Shown: positions 1-11,882 of the stretch, in pieces
Position numbering within the stretch: position 1 is the stretch's first letter
How the letters are laid out: each line of letters opens with the position of its first letter
Source of the DNA: Flaveria trinervia
Lineage: Eukaryota > Streptophyta > Magnoliopsida > Asterales > Asteraceae
Assembly (NCBI GenBank): GCA_025506515.1
Contig: CM046452.1
Location: 70,425,580 to 70,489,579 of the forward strand
Length of the DNA: 64,000 nucleotides
Direction of reading: 5' to 3'
Made by a program: the position numbers and the translations under genes
The notes under the pieces: model-generated
The model's input: the letters and a program-made list of their open reading frames with translations, nothing else
The model's database searches: none
What the model was told of the DNA's origin: nothing

Positions 1-105
1 CCTTTTGAAGCAAAATGGTGATTCTTTTGAATTAAAACGTAGGTTTTTAACACCAAAACTAATCGGATCCAGCGCAAAATCACAAGCCAAAGCTCTGATA
101 CCACT
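1..105 (-). mobile_element. 5' internal edge of a minus-strand LTR retrotransposon, with primer binding site
   Basis: On the minus strand the bases at 92-103 read TGGTATCAGAGC, the usual primer binding site complementary to initiator-Met tRNA. It lies two bases from the LTR that ends at 106. The retrotransposon body would therefore extend leftwards, outside the window. No coding sequence of the element is visible in the 100 bases present. Confidence 0.75.
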
Positions 106-365
106 TGTCAGGGAGGACCGTGTACGTACGGAGTACTAACGGATTCTATGTGTAACTAGATCAAATAGTGTGGAATCCTATTTGAGTGGCGATCCAATCA
201 GTGAGAACGATTACCCGATCGACATAATAATGAACTAAATGTTAAGAATGAGTAGGATCGATCAAGATCGAACTATGAAGTTGGAATAGCTATTTTGGAC
301 GCTCTGGACGGCTAGGGTTATGTATATTCGAAGTATCTCTCTTTTTTTATTCACGAATTAGGTGG

Positions 366-373
366 TATTTATA
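366..373 (-). promoter_or_regulatory. TATA box of the minus-strand LTR
   Basis: Minus-strand TATAAATA within the LTR at 106-611. Transcription would run leftwards through the GTGCGACTGA-free part of the LTR towards the primer site. Assigned from motif and position only. Confidence 0.5.
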
Positions 374-390
374 GGTTTGCAGCTGCCATT

Positions 391-543
391 CGTACGACTG
401 AACCATTAGCATGGTTCAGTCGTGCGACTGACTCATGCGATTGATTCATACGCACGACTGAAGGTTTAGTCGTGCGACTGAGTCAATCTTATGTCTCAAT
501 CATACGACTGATCCAGTCTCCTGGTTCAGTCGTGCGACTTGTC
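391..543. repeat. Cluster of short GTGCGACTGA-type repeats in the LTR
   Basis: Several imperfect copies of CGTGCGACTGA and its inverse occur here, some flanked by TGACTCA or TGAGTCA. The copies occur in both orientations, so the DNA could form short hairpins. The same words occur in the 2-kb gypsy LTRs elsewhere in the window. Confidence 0.7.
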
Positions 544-611
544 CATAAGTATGATATATTCACGCGTATGGTCTATAAGTATGGTCCATTAGCATGAATA
601 ATCACCCGACA

Positions 612-1184
612 AGGTTAAACATAATTCTCAATCATTATTGACTTAGAATTGTGTAAAACAACCTTAAACCTATATAAAAAGTTATACATATGAATCAAAG
701 ATAAATAAACATCAATTCATATATCATACTTCATTATATAATCACATTACACATATGTAAGATATGAATGACTTTTACATTTAAGCACATAAACTAGGAA
801 CACATGTATCAACAATCGATCTCCTTCAACAATGACATTCACACAAAATATCAATATTCATCCAACTAATCAAACTCATCCATTCAATTCTGCAGAAATC
901 AATAGACATCTATCGATCTCACTTCATCAGCTAATACTTCAATTGAAGGATCGATTGGTTGTTTGATATGAGAAGTGCGGCGGTGATGGGAGAGGGGCGG
1001 CGAAGGACGGCGATAGAGGAACAAGAGTACATAATGGAGAATATGTGGGATGATCAGAAGTTTAGAAGATGATGGAATTTGTTCGCATTGTTGGCATGGG
1101 ACTTAGGGCTTGATTCTAGGGCAACAGTCTGTTAAAGGATGGCTTGCTAGGGCGTCATGATAGGTGGGCAGCATTGGGCGGCGG
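612..1184. other. Spacer without recognisable gene
   Basis: AT-rich DNA between the minus-strand LTR and the first solo LTR. No convincing open frame, RNA gene or repeat terminus was seen. The last 200 bases are richer in G and include the GGCGG that flanks the solo LTR. Confidence 0.5.
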
Positions 1185-1784
1185 TGTAACACCCGGTTAT
1201 TTTATTTGAAGCCGACGAAAGTAGAAAAAGAAATAAAGTCCACAGTCGAGGGACCAGACTTGCCAAAACAAGAGAAAGATTGGAAGAGTGGGGGATTAAG
1301 AGGGGAGGGCAGCCCACTCTCCTCCCCCGATACTCACAAAATTCAGCCAAGAGAGAAAAGAGAGAGAGAAAATGGGGTTTCAATCTTGGTTTTTATGGAT
1401 TCGAGCGTGAAAGTTGAAGTGTAGCGGATTGGATTGAAGCTCTACTTGACGGTGTTGTTTGTGTGAGTTCTAGGACCCCTCTTTACACGTTTTCAAATGA
1501 TTTAGGGCCGGAACACATAGTAAAACCCGTTTTTGTAGTGTGTGTTGAACCCGTATCTATGTGCTTGTGTGTGATGCGGGTGGAGCTTGTTTTTGGGCTT
1601 GTGTGTGCTTGAATGGTGTTGTGGTATGTGTTTATAAGGTTTAGGATGGTTGATTTGGGCTTAGAACAAGTTTGGGAGGGCTTGGAGGCCGAAAATCGCA
1701 GATTGGGTTCGGGATGAACTGCATTCTACATCAGCTAGGGCTAGGTGACCGAATGGCAAGCGACAGGAGGCCATACGGACGGAG

Positions 1785-2065
1785 GAGTGCGACTGAGGTC
1801 CATTCGCATGTGAGTCGTGCGACTGAGGTCCATACGCATGTGAGTCGTGTGATTGAGGTTCATTCGCATGTGAATCGTGCGACTGAGGGTCCATACGCCT
1901 TGATACTCATCCACATTGAGTTCATTCGCCCATAGTGCCCATCCGCATTAGTGCCCATCCGCATTAGGTCCATTCGCATAGGGTCCATTCGCATAGGCTC
2001 CAATCACCTGATATTCATCTGCATTATGCTCAGTCGCCTGGGAGGCCATGCGACTAAAGGGTGTC
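1785..2065 (+). repeat. Degenerate tandem GTGCGACTGAGGTCCAT-type repeats in the solo LTR
   Basis: A unit of about 30 bases containing GTGCGACTGA, then GGTCCAT, then CGCATGTGAGTC is repeated about three times. Looser GTCCATTCGCAT-type units follow. It lies in the presumed transcribed leader of the LTR. The same arrays sit at the same place in the other LTRs of this family. Confidence 0.7.
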
Positions 2066-2603
2066 CATACGCCCAAGTAGGGCTTATGCGCCCGAAGGAA
2101 CATAGTTTATTACTGACTTTCGGGGGAAAGTGCAGATGTAAGTTTTGACGTGAAAGGTTCCCGGGGGTTCATATAGATGACTTTTAAAGCCATAGAGGTT
2201 ATGTTGGGCATGGATGATGATGATGCATGATGTTGTATGATTATGCATGATGTATGTTATGTATGTATGATGGTGTCTTGTATGATGATGTTGACTATTT
2301 ATGATGATGTTCCTTATTATGTATGTTTATCTTTTCGTGGCTTTGTGTGTTATGGTTGAATGTTAATAAATGAAACGAAAATTATGATGTAACATAAAGT
2401 GGAAGATAATGAAAAGAGGAACATGATGAATGAATACATACATTAATGAACGATGAAAAGTAATGTAAGTCTTGCAAGCCTTGTACGTCGGACACGCCCC
2501 AATGTAGGGTGTTAGCCCAACGGTGTGTGGGTTAGCTACCCCAGGAGGATGCACATCGGGGTCTTTCTTTGTGATTGACCATTTGTATGGAACCATTGTT
2601 GCT

Positions 2604-2820
2604 TACCTTCGGTACTGTGGCCAGGGTGTTGTGCACCATGATAGAAGGTCTATGATAGACTTCGGCCCCATACCAGCTTTATGCATGACGGAAGGGTATG
2701 CACATGACAATGGTAGACCTAATTTTACCTTCGGTACAACGGCCAGGGTGTTGTACACCATGATGGAAGGTCTATGATAGGCTTCGGTCCAGTACCAGCT
2801 TTATGCAAGACGAAAGGGTA
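2604..2820 (+). repeat. 122-bp tandem duplication in the solo LTR
   Basis: TACCTTCGGTAC begins a unit at 2604 and again at 2726. Both copies include GGCCAGGGTGTTGT and a GGTCTATGATAG segment, and the second copy is shorter. The corresponding part of the LTR at 7377-9473 is instead occupied by a different, 62-bp minisatellite. Confidence 0.7.
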
Positions 2821-3319
2821 AAGTTCATGGTTTTGATGGGAATAAAAGATGTAATGATGAACAAACGAATGAAAGTAATGAACATGAATGGTTATGACGG
2901 ACGAATGAATGAGCGAAAGTTAATGAATGATGGATGAAGATAATAATGATATTATCTATGTGTACGTATGATGTGTGAACACATGTAAAAGTAAAGTATG
3001 TTTTAATTGTTAAAATAGAACTCACTCAGCAATGCTGACTTTTATGTGTTTCCAGTTGGCTAGTAATGTTTCTGAGGATGGCACGGGGCGGCTACTCAGC
3101 TCTTTTGGATGGCATTCTTTTGTTTAAATGTTTTTGCATTGTAATTCGAACGAACAATGTTTTGAAATGAATGATTGTATTAACTTGCAAAAGCATCTAT
3201 AATGAAATGAAAAGTTATTTTAACATTCCGCTACAATGTTGTGAAGGTTAAATGTAAAGTTATATGTTTTATGTGCAATGAATCACCAGCTGTAAGCGTC
3301 CCGGGAACGGGGCCTTACA

Positions 3320-3911
3320 GGTGGTGGTTGCGGGGTCGGTGGTGGCTGCGGTAGCCGGCTGGAATATGCATTAGAAAAGTACCGACAATTTGGAAATGTT
3401 GACATCTTGTATACGAAGAACTATATGGTAGAACAACAAGATCGGTAGTTAGAAAAAAAGTTTGAAGTTTTATGTGAAAATATTATAAAATTGATTGGTA
3501 TATAGACCTGTAAATGAACCGAACGAACACGAATATCAGCATGTTCGTGTTCTTTCATTTAACTTTTATCAAACACAAACACGGACACATAATTGAATAA
3601 AACTATTTATTCATGTTCGTTCATTAATAAAATAAAAATGTTCGTGTTTGTTTATGTTCGTTCGTTAAAAAGCTAAATGAACACTTCACGAATATAAGCG
3701 AACAATAATCAAAGAACATTAATGAACAATAATAAACAAATATAACCAAACACACAAAACAACAATGTTAAATGACCATTTTGGAACTTTTAGGTGTATT
3801 AGTTGACCTTGAAGTATCACTAAACTTATAGGTTTCTAGTATAATATAATACATTTATTTTTCAAATATTAACACATAATACCCTTTTATTAATATATTA
3901 ATATACATAAA
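3320..3911. other. AT-rich spacer with a hAT-like remnant
   Basis: Near 3505 the words ACCTGTAAATGAACCGAAC begin a segment rich in GAACGAACACGAA and its inverse, a base pattern common in non-autonomous hAT elements. No matching right terminus or 8-bp duplication was found, so only a decayed remnant is claimed, roughly 3505-3760. No gene was seen. Confidence 0.35.
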
Positions 3912-5060
3912 CTAGACCCGCGTAATACACGGTTTCAATCATTAAAAATTGCTTTTGTTTATAAAGGTTCGAAAGTCATAATATTATTGTTAATACTTTG
4001 TATATTGATTTTTATGTTTAATTTTTTTAAAATAATCTATATCTAATATTAGTAGCTTTTATTGATCAATGCTTATAAGTCTAAATGAAATAAAATAAAC
4101 TTATACATAAGATCTTTAAGTGAAAAACAAATTATATTAAACATGAGAACATCTATAAATATTTAAAAACTTCTTTGTATACAAAATTTGATGTTCTGTT
4201 TCTTAGTTTATCATCATTGTCTAATATTAATATTTTTAATTCATGTCTACTTGTAAGTTGAGATAATACAACATAGAGCTTGAATTGATGCTAGGGATCA
4301 AACATGCAATGATTACATAAAAGTTTGATTATCTTTGCAATTTTTAATGTTTTGGGACAAAACTTGCAAGTTGATTAACCACAAGGACCATTTATGCAAT
4401 TTTCTCTTTTTGTTGACCAAAAACATAAATCATTTTCATGCTTACATCAATTAAAAGCAAAATCAAATTTTCATGTTTTTATAAGTCAAATTGATTAAGA
4501 AAACCCAAATACTAAAGTTTATCTTGAAGTCAAAATCGAAATACATGAATCGTACGAACAGTTGCTACTATTATAATCGAGATTTGTGTATATGAGCATT
4601 AAATTGAAACTTTGTAGAAGGTTCTGATTTAAAGGTTGGGGTATGAATGAGATTAAATAGATCAATGAATGTGTAAAATGATTTGTGAGTTAAACTTGAA
4701 ACATAACGTGATTTGGGTTAAATCAAAACCATAATATGCTTGTAAATTGAAAACGATATGAAATGACTAATGTTTCCATTTGAAAATCGGTATCATGATT
4801 TAGGGAAATTGAAAAGGAAACCTAAAATTTGGTTATCTGAAACCCTTGATTTGATGAAATATCTAAAATCGTTTTGGAATAGAAGACGTGTATGGGGTTT
4901 CTTCTTATTTGCATAGGACGAGTGAATTATGAAACCTTTAATTGCTTGTTTGAATAAGCAATTATCCAACATGATTCAATTCATAATTTAGTGTAATACA
5001 ACGTGTAAAAACTTATTATATTACCTATTTGATAGGGATACAGTCAACTTGTTCTTGTAT
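3912..5060 (-). mobile_element. Helitron-like non-autonomous repeat, copy A
   Basis: On the minus strand the element ends with a small hairpin (CCGTG, loop, CGCGG with one wobble pair) followed by GTCTAG and then T. This is the CTAG|T end typical of Helitrons. The right limit is only where similarity to copy B (6329-6959 plus 11342-11882) stops being visible. Shared landmarks include CATAACGTGATTTGGG near 4703 and GGAATAGAAGACG near 4876. No Rep-helicase frame is present. Confidence 0.55.
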
Positions 5061-6328
5061 GGGAAAACAATCAACTATAAGTTGCAATATGTTTTAGAGT
5101 ATTATTTTGAAACCATCCCAAATACCCTTGTAATGAGTTTTTCTCAAAGTAAGGTTGGAAGAAATATAATATAACAAAATGGATGTTTTAAAGAATATTT
5201 ATCAAAATGGTTTTTTTAGTGGAAAGTTACTTTTTCGTATTCATAATATTATTAAATAAATGTATTTCTGTTTTTAATAATGTTATTTAAGTAAAATTAA
5301 AATGATAAAGTTTTAATAGAATAAAACTAGCATATGTCATGATTTTGAAAAATGTTTTATAGTTCGTTTTATGAAAATTTTCTTAAAACCTTTTAAATAA
5401 CGTTTTCTCATACAAAAATATTAATACTCGTTAAACAATATATTTTTTATGTTTCTTTATAGAATACGTGTTCTTATATAGAAAATATCTTTTTATGAAA
5501 TTAAATTATTTATGTAATTTTTTAAAAATAACAATATAGATTATATAACTGTTTTAAACATAAATTTATATATAGTAATAATCATTTATATAAGTATATA
5601 CATAAAAGATAAAAATAAACATCATATACATACAACGCTAGTTCGTTTTGTGAGCTGACTCGATCTCGACATATGAAGCTCGAGCTTAAAACCATTTATT
5701 AAATGAGTTGTAAAATGAGTTCGAGCTTGTTTAAGCTTAGCTTAGTTAGAGATTTTAGCGATTCGGTCCCAAGTGGCTCACAAGACGGTGTGACGCGTTT
5801 CTCCCTTAAATGTTGTTGGGCGTCTATTAGCAACATACATGCTCTTGGTAACTCATGATTACATTTATATTTCGTAAAATAATATAAAATAAACCATTAA
5901 CCTTTTTTGTATAAAAAAAATTAAGAATGTGTTTTTTTTGTTAAAAATAGTTTTTCTTATTACATTTTTAAGCTACTTAAAAACATTTTTAAAAAATATA
6001 TATTTTTTAAAAGAATAAAAAAACAAGTGTGCATACTTTTGTGTGACATTGAAATAAAATTATAATGAAAAAAAATTAACTTTTCTATATGAAAAGATGA
6101 TTTAAAAGTCTGAGTGAATTAAAAAATAAAAATAAGTTTTAAAATCTTTTTGTTTTTAGTTTCAACATATGAACCAAATGGTTTGACAATTTTATTAAAC
6201 TTTTTACTTAACTCTTTTTAAATAATATTATTTTAAAGCGAAATAAATTTAACTAATAGCATTATATATAGTGAGAAAAAGACACTTCCTTAAACACATA
6301 TTTTGGTAAATAAGTTTTCTATATATAA
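5061..6328. other. AT-rich spacer, no gene seen
   Basis: Very AT-rich. At about 5640-5760 there is a short GAGCTCGAGCTT-type segment resembling decayed hAT DNA. The rest may include the unrecognised 5' part of Helitron-like copy A. No open frame of substance. Confidence 0.4.
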
Positions 6329-6959
6329 CTAGACTAAAGACCCTTGCAATACATGTGTTAAATCATTAAAAATTGTTTTAGATTAAAATGATCCGTAAGT
6401 TATAATATTATTGTTAATATTTTATATATCGATTTTTATAAGTAACTTTTTAAACTCATCTACATCTGATATTAATAGTTTTTATTTATGAATGCTTATA
6501 AGTCAAATAGTAATAATATGATATGAGATAGAATTATAATAAGAACATTAGGTAATAAAGAAATTATAATAAGAGCATTAGGTAATAAAGAAATTATATT
6601 GAACATGAGAACATTCATAAACATCCAAAAACTTCTTGTATATTAATGTTTTGTGTGCAATTTTACCATTATTGTCTAATGTTTATAATTATAATTCATA
6701 TCTACTTGTAAATCGAGATAATACAACATAGAGCTTCAATCGATGCCAGGGGTCAAACATGCACTAATTACACAAAAGTTTGGACTATCTTTATAATATT
6801 TTTAAACTTGGGGATCAAAAATGCAGTTTGATTAAACCACAAGGGCCATTTATGTAATTTTATCTTTTTGTTGACCAAAAACATAAATTTGTTACATGCC
6901 AACATCAACTAAAACTAAATCAAAGTTTCATGCTTTCAAAAACAAAACACAAATCGACA
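6329..6959 (-). mobile_element. Helitron-like repeat copy B, first part
   Basis: It starts (minus-strand 3' end) at a CTAG|T and runs through sequence clearly homologous to copy A, for example AACATGAGAACATTC near 6603 and GGGGTCAAACATGCA near 6749. It is interrupted at 6959/6960 by a solo LTR and resumes at about 11342. The target duplication CGACA ends this part at 6955-6959. Confidence 0.55.
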
Positions 6960-7486
6960 TGTAACACCCCGACCGACGGCGGAATCATCGAGAGGACAAA
7001 TGTGAAACGATTGTTCATAGCTCATGGAACTAAACAAGTTGAAATAATATTAAATTTTATTTTTATTGAATAATACTAGATAATTAAGTCATTACAACAT
7101 AACAAAGATTTGACCAACAACATAAGATATTAAATTAAACTAAGTCCAAGTCCTATATGAACAAAAAGAATTCCTCAAGTAGCAATCCTGAAACATGTTA
7201 AAAACTAAAGGGTTAACTTTGAAAGTTGGTAAGTTTCTATGGGTTAGGCATACATATAAATATAAAAAGATTTACAAGTAGCAATTCATGTCAATGGTTA
7301 TGAATTATGTGAGTCTATAGAACACATATAGTTAAAATCAAACCTTGACCAAGAATAAGTTTACAAGTTTATAACGTGTAACACCCGGTTATTTATTATT
7401 TTAAAGCCGACGAAGGAAGAAAAAGAAATAAAGTCCAAAGTCGAGGGACCAAACTTGCCAACGAAAGAAAGTCGGGTGAGTGGGAG

Positions 7487-7494
7487 TATATAAG
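7487..7494 (+). promoter_or_regulatory. TATA box of the nested gypsy LTR
   Basis: TATATAAG about 110 bases into the LTR, just before a CT- and GA-rich leader. The aligned positions in the other copies no longer hold a clear TATA box, so this copy may preserve the ancestral promoter best. Confidence 0.5.
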
Positions 7495-8656
7495 GGAGAG
7501 GGCAGCCCTTACCCTCTCCCCACACACTCACAAATCAACCAAAGAAAAGAGGAGAAGAGAGAAAGGAAGAAAAGATGAAAAGTGTTGGTTCGAGTAGCCA
7601 AAATCGTCGTGTAGCAAGCCAAATCGAAGCCCTTGTCGTTGTGCTCGTTTGTGTGAGTTCTAGGACCCCTCTTTTATTTTTTTCAAACGATTTTGGGGCT
7701 GGAAAACATCTGAAATCGGGTTTTTCGTGTAGGTGGGTGTTGACCCGTTGTGTATGTGTATGTGTGTGTATGATGTGTTTGAGTATTGATTGTGACCTTG
7801 CATGTGCTTGAATGGTGTTGTGGTATGCATCCCCAAGGTTTAGGATGGTCTATTTGGGGTTAAAATGGGTTTAGAAGAGTTGGAGGCCGAAAACCCTCGG
7901 TTGCAGTTGGGATGAACTGCATTCTGCATCAGCTAGGGCTAGGCGACCGACTGGAGGCCATATGGCTGAATAGGGTGCGATTGGGGTCCATTCGCATGAT
8001 TGGGGACCATTCGCACGATTGGGGACCATTCGCACGATTGAAGCTCCATTCGCACAATTGAAAGGCCAGTCGCATGGAGGACATGCGACTGAAGGACCAG
8101 TCGCATAAGTGCTCATCCACATTAATCCCATTCACATGAGGTTCATCCGCATTGTCCATTCGCACGACTGGGCGTTCATTCGTATGAATGTCCATCCGCA
8201 TTGATTCATTCGCATGATGTTCAGTCACATGGAGGTCATGCGACTGAAGGGTGTCCATACGCCCGAATAGAGTTGTTGCACCCGTGGAAAGCGTACATTG
8301 ACTTCTGAATTTCGGGAGAAAGGGCAGATGTAAGTTTTGACGTAAAGGTTCCTGTAAGACCATGTAAAATGACTGTTGAGACCTTAGAGAGCATGTTGGG
8401 CATGATGATGATGATGTTGAATGTTTATGCTTGTTATGTATGTATGATGTGCCCCGTATGATGATGATGAATTTGTATGATATGTTCCTTATGATGATGT
8501 ATGTTTATCTTTCTTATGGCTTTACGTGTCATGTTAACGAATGAATGAAGTATTATGTAACGTAAAGTGAAAGATAATAAAAAAGGAACACGAAGTAAGA
8601 ACGCATGCATTATTGAATGATGAACGAACGAAGGAAAGGCTTGCAAGCACATATAT

Positions 8657-8999
8657 GAGGTGAGCAACCCTGTTGTTGCAACAGACTCGGATAGTGTGCA
8701 ATCATTGAGATTTCTACGAGGTGAGCAACCCTGTTGTTGCAACTGACTCGGATATTGTGTAGTCGTTAGGATTGCCATGAGGTGAGCAACTTGATGGTTG
8801 CAAGAGACTCGGATGGCGTGCCATCAATGAGAATGGCAATAAGGTGAGCAAGTCGATGGTTGCAAGAGACTCGGATGGCGTGCCATCAATGAGAATGGCA
8901 ATGAGGTGAGCAACTTGATGGTTGCAACAGACTCGTATAGCGTGCAATCGTTGGGATTGCAAATGAGGTGAGGGACCTTGTTGACGCAACAGACTCGGG
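8657..8999 (+). repeat. 62-bp minisatellite, about 5.5 units
   Basis: Units start with GAGGTGAGCAAC and contain GTTGCAA, then GACTCGGAT, then a GCAATCATTGAGA-like stretch. Starts are spaced 61-62 bases apart from 8657. Units three and four are nearly identical. The array lies inside the nested LTR, where the related LTR at 1185-3319 has a different duplication. Confidence 0.85.
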
Positions 9000-11341
9000 A
9001 GGACGACGTATAGAATGAATGAAAGTTAACGAATGTAATAGAAGATAATAATTATATTATCAACGTGTATGTATATTGCATGGTCACGAACGAATGTAAA
9101 GTATAGTATGATTTTGAAGGAAAGAAAAGAATGGTTTCACGGAAGTAAAGTATGTTTTTTATAAAACTAGAACTCACTCAGCAAAACTGACTTTTTATAC
9201 GTTTTCCAGTTGGCAGGTAGTAATTGCTGAGGATGGCATTGCGAGGCTACTCAGCTTTTTTGAGATGGCATCCAATTATAATGCTTTTGTGATGTGATGC
9301 AAACATGTATTTTGTAACCGGATAATGATGTATTATTTGGCAAAAGTGTTTATAATGACATGTGATGTCTTTTTGAATGTTTCCGCTGCAATATTTTCTT
9401 AAGACAAATGTGTTTATATGTTTTATGCGCGATGAATGACCAACTGTAAGCGTCCCGGAGACGGGGCCTTACATAACGATTAGTTAAGTATACTTGGTTC
9501 CCATGATGAACAAGCATAGGTCATTAGGAGCCAGCAATAACATCGGCTTTAGCATCAAATAGGCTTGTCAGACCCATAGTTCTATGACGTCGCCAGACTA
9601 GCAATAGTTAATGATTGTCAACATATAATGTCCATCATATAAGACTCACAATATTACAAGTAACCATATCAAAAAGTAAAGATCAATTGCAAGTGCGTTT
9701 ACAAGTATCAAGATGTTTACAAGTGTAAGTTTATAAGTTTAACATTTTATACCCCAAAAGGTGTGAAATAAAGTAAAGAGGGTCGTAGAGAACTCACATT
9801 GAAAACTCACATTATATAATGATGGTTATAGAGTACATAAGGAAGCTTGGATGTTCAAGAGTCAAAGATGATATCCTAATGGATAAAAAGAAACAATAAC
9901 TTCATATCGTAATTCATTACAAGAAGTTAGACCAATGAGAGAATTCCAAAAAGTGAAAGCGAGATTGAAAAAGGATTATTGCACCAATTTTAGTTTCTGG
10001 ACAGAATGTTTGGTACACGTTTGAATAGGTTTTAAAAATAGAAAACGGTTACAACTTATAGTTGACTAGTTCAGAGTCTTCCGGGCAACTTTCATTCAGA
10101 ATATTTTTATTAAAAGATCCGTAAATAGGTCTAAATAGTAGCACAAGACAGAAGGTACTTAAATACACACTTATCTTGTGAAGGCTATTGTTGAGTCGTT
10201 CGATTGAGTTTGAAGACGTATTAACTATTTTTTTAAAACTAATTCAATGAAATTTATATTAGAGTCCGGGTTTACTCAAATTTAGTTTGTTATGACCAAG
10301 TATGATTAGTTGAAGTCAGGCTATATTCTGCCAAAATTATAGTAAGGCATTTATGTGCACTTTTAAAAATTTTAAAGCATGCAACAAGTTAGAACAAATT
10401 TATTACGTTGATATATGATATATTAGATTTCATTTGAGTTATATAAAAATATTTTAACAGTTTAGCATAGCCATCATTTAGAGAAATAATTTTATGGAAT
10501 AACCGAATGCGGCGGCATAGCCATCCATATGCAAACGAGATTCTTTGTTTACGTTAGTGTATTGTTAATTTGATTTAGGAATGTTAGTAATTATTATAAG
10601 GTTAGTGAATGTTAGAAGGTTAATAATCAAATGATAATGATTAAATTAAAAGAGATTGATAGAAGAAAGAATAAAAGTAAGAACATGAAAACAATTGGAT
10701 GTTAGGATGATTGAAAGAATATAGAAATGCATAATATATAAGGAATATAAGATTACCTTAATATTAGAAAATTCTTGAAACTACTTGTAAAAGAAAATTC
10801 TTGAAATTGATCAAAACCAATGGATAAAAGAATGATATGTAAGTGAGATTTTTAAAGAATGAGCAAATGAAAAATGAAGCGTAAAACTTGCTTTTATAGT
10901 TGAGGTTAGGAGGAGGTTATGAATAGTGTTAATGATGAGTTATAAGTTTTTCAAAAGGGGGTTATGATTAGAATTTAAAATAAATATTAATTAAATAATT
11001 TAAATAAATAAAATAATAATTACAATTTTAAACTCTAAATTTATTAATACTCTAATTTTAATTAAACAACTTTTTTTAAATCTTTATAGACTTTATAAAT
11101 CTCACAAGAACTTGTAATTTTATTATTTATTTGATTAAATATTTAAAATCTTATAAATATTAATAACCTTTCAAAATTTATTTTATAAATTATAAGATTA
11201 AATTAATTGACTAAGTGACACATTTATTATATTGGAACACAAAAATATAAAATGACTATATAATGAATTTGATTTACAAGATTGACTCAAACATGTTCGG
11301 GTTGGGATTTTAGTTTGAAAATGGGCGGATGTTACACGACA

Positions 11342-11882
11342 AATTGATGTAAAAAACCAAAATACTAAAATTTATTTTGAAATCAAAATCGAAATCCTTG
11401 AATCTTACGAACCCCTACTATTGTTACTATCAAGATTTGTATATATGAGCAATGAATTGAAACTTTATAGAAGAGCTGTTATGATTTAAAAACTTGGGGT
11501 ATTAATGATATAATATAGATCAATGAAGGCATAAAAGGATTGGAGAGTTGAACTTGAAACATAACGTGATTTGGGGAAAATCGAAACAATGCAATGCTTA
11601 TAAATTGAAAATGATATGAAATGGTTCATCTTTCCATTTTAAAATCGATATCATGATTTGGGAAATCAAAACCCTGAATTGATTATTTGAAACCATTGAT
11701 TTGATGAAATATCTAAAATCATTTTGGAATAGAAGACACGTATGGGGCTTCTTCTCCTTGCATAGGATGAGTGAATTAGGAAACCTTAATTGATTGTTTC
11801 AATAAGCATGAATCCAAGATTCATAATTTTAGTGTAATACAACTTGTAAAATCTCATTATATTACATGTTTGATAGAAGTAG
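11342..11882 (-). mobile_element. Helitron-like repeat copy B, second part
   Basis: Similarity to copy A resumes right after the solo LTR (AAATTGATG, then CCAAAATACTAAAATTTATT). It continues through AACATAACGTGATTTGG near 11561 and GGAATAGAAGACACG near 11726. It stops at 11882, where the copia-like LTR begins, so that insertion or a rearrangement cuts off the rest. Confidence 0.55.

Larger units (their letters stand above)
106..611 (-). mobile_element. 5' LTR (about 506 bp) of a minus-strand retrotransposon
   Basis: The segment starts with TGTCAGGG and ends with CCCGACA on the plus strand, a near-inverted terminal pair of TG...CA type. It directly abuts a tRNA-Met primer site on its left. 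Read on the minus strand, a TATAAATA box lies at 366-373, as expected for an LTR promoter. Positions 391-543 carry a cluster of short motifs of the type GTGCGACTGA. The outer end at 611 was chosen from the terminal match only, because no target duplication can be tested with one side present. A short LTR with this primer site is common in Ty1/copia elements, but the superfamily is inferred. Confidence 0.65.
1185..3319 (+). mobile_element. Solo LTR of a Ty3/gypsy family (about 2.1 kb)
   Basis: It begins TGTAACACCCGG and ends GGGGCCTTACA. These are the same ends as the LTRs of the full-length gypsy element at 46828-56273, read in the opposite orientation. The flanking bases are GGCGG (1180-1184) and GGTGG (3320-3324), a 5-bp target duplication with one mismatch. 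No primer site, polypurine tract or coding region adjoins it, so it is a solo LTR left by recombination between two LTRs. Short ORFs inside it have no recognisable product. Confidence 0.85.
7377..9473 (+). mobile_element. Nested solo LTR of the Ty3/gypsy family (2097 bp)
   Basis: It begins TGTAACACCCGGTTATTT and ends GGGGCCTTACA, like the LTRs at 1185-3319 and 46828-56273. The target duplication TAACG is perfect (7372-7376 and 9474-9478). A TATATAAG box lies at 7487-7494, so the bases after about 7515 would form the RNA leader. Inside are the GTGCGACTGA-type repeat region (about 7970-8260) and a 62-bp minisatellite (8657-8999). A frame of 78 codons from 7575 lies in the leader but has no recognisable product. 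Confidence 0.9.
6960..11336. mobile_element. Outer solo LTR with perfect 5-bp target duplication, split by another LTR
   Basis: It begins TGTAACACCCCGACC and ends GGGCGGATGTTACA. CGACA precedes it (6955-6959) and follows it (11337-11341). Removing the nested LTR at 7377-9473 and its duplicated TAACG leaves about 2.27 kb. It carries no coding frame, primer site or polypurine tract next to its ends, so a solo LTR fits best. The family was not recognised, and its start resembles that of the LTR at 44759. Confidence 0.8.

Noticed and set aside
92..103. Possible tRNA gene fragment
   Set aside because: Only the 12-base complement of the tRNA-Met 3' end is present next to an LTR, which is a primer binding site and not a tRNA gene.
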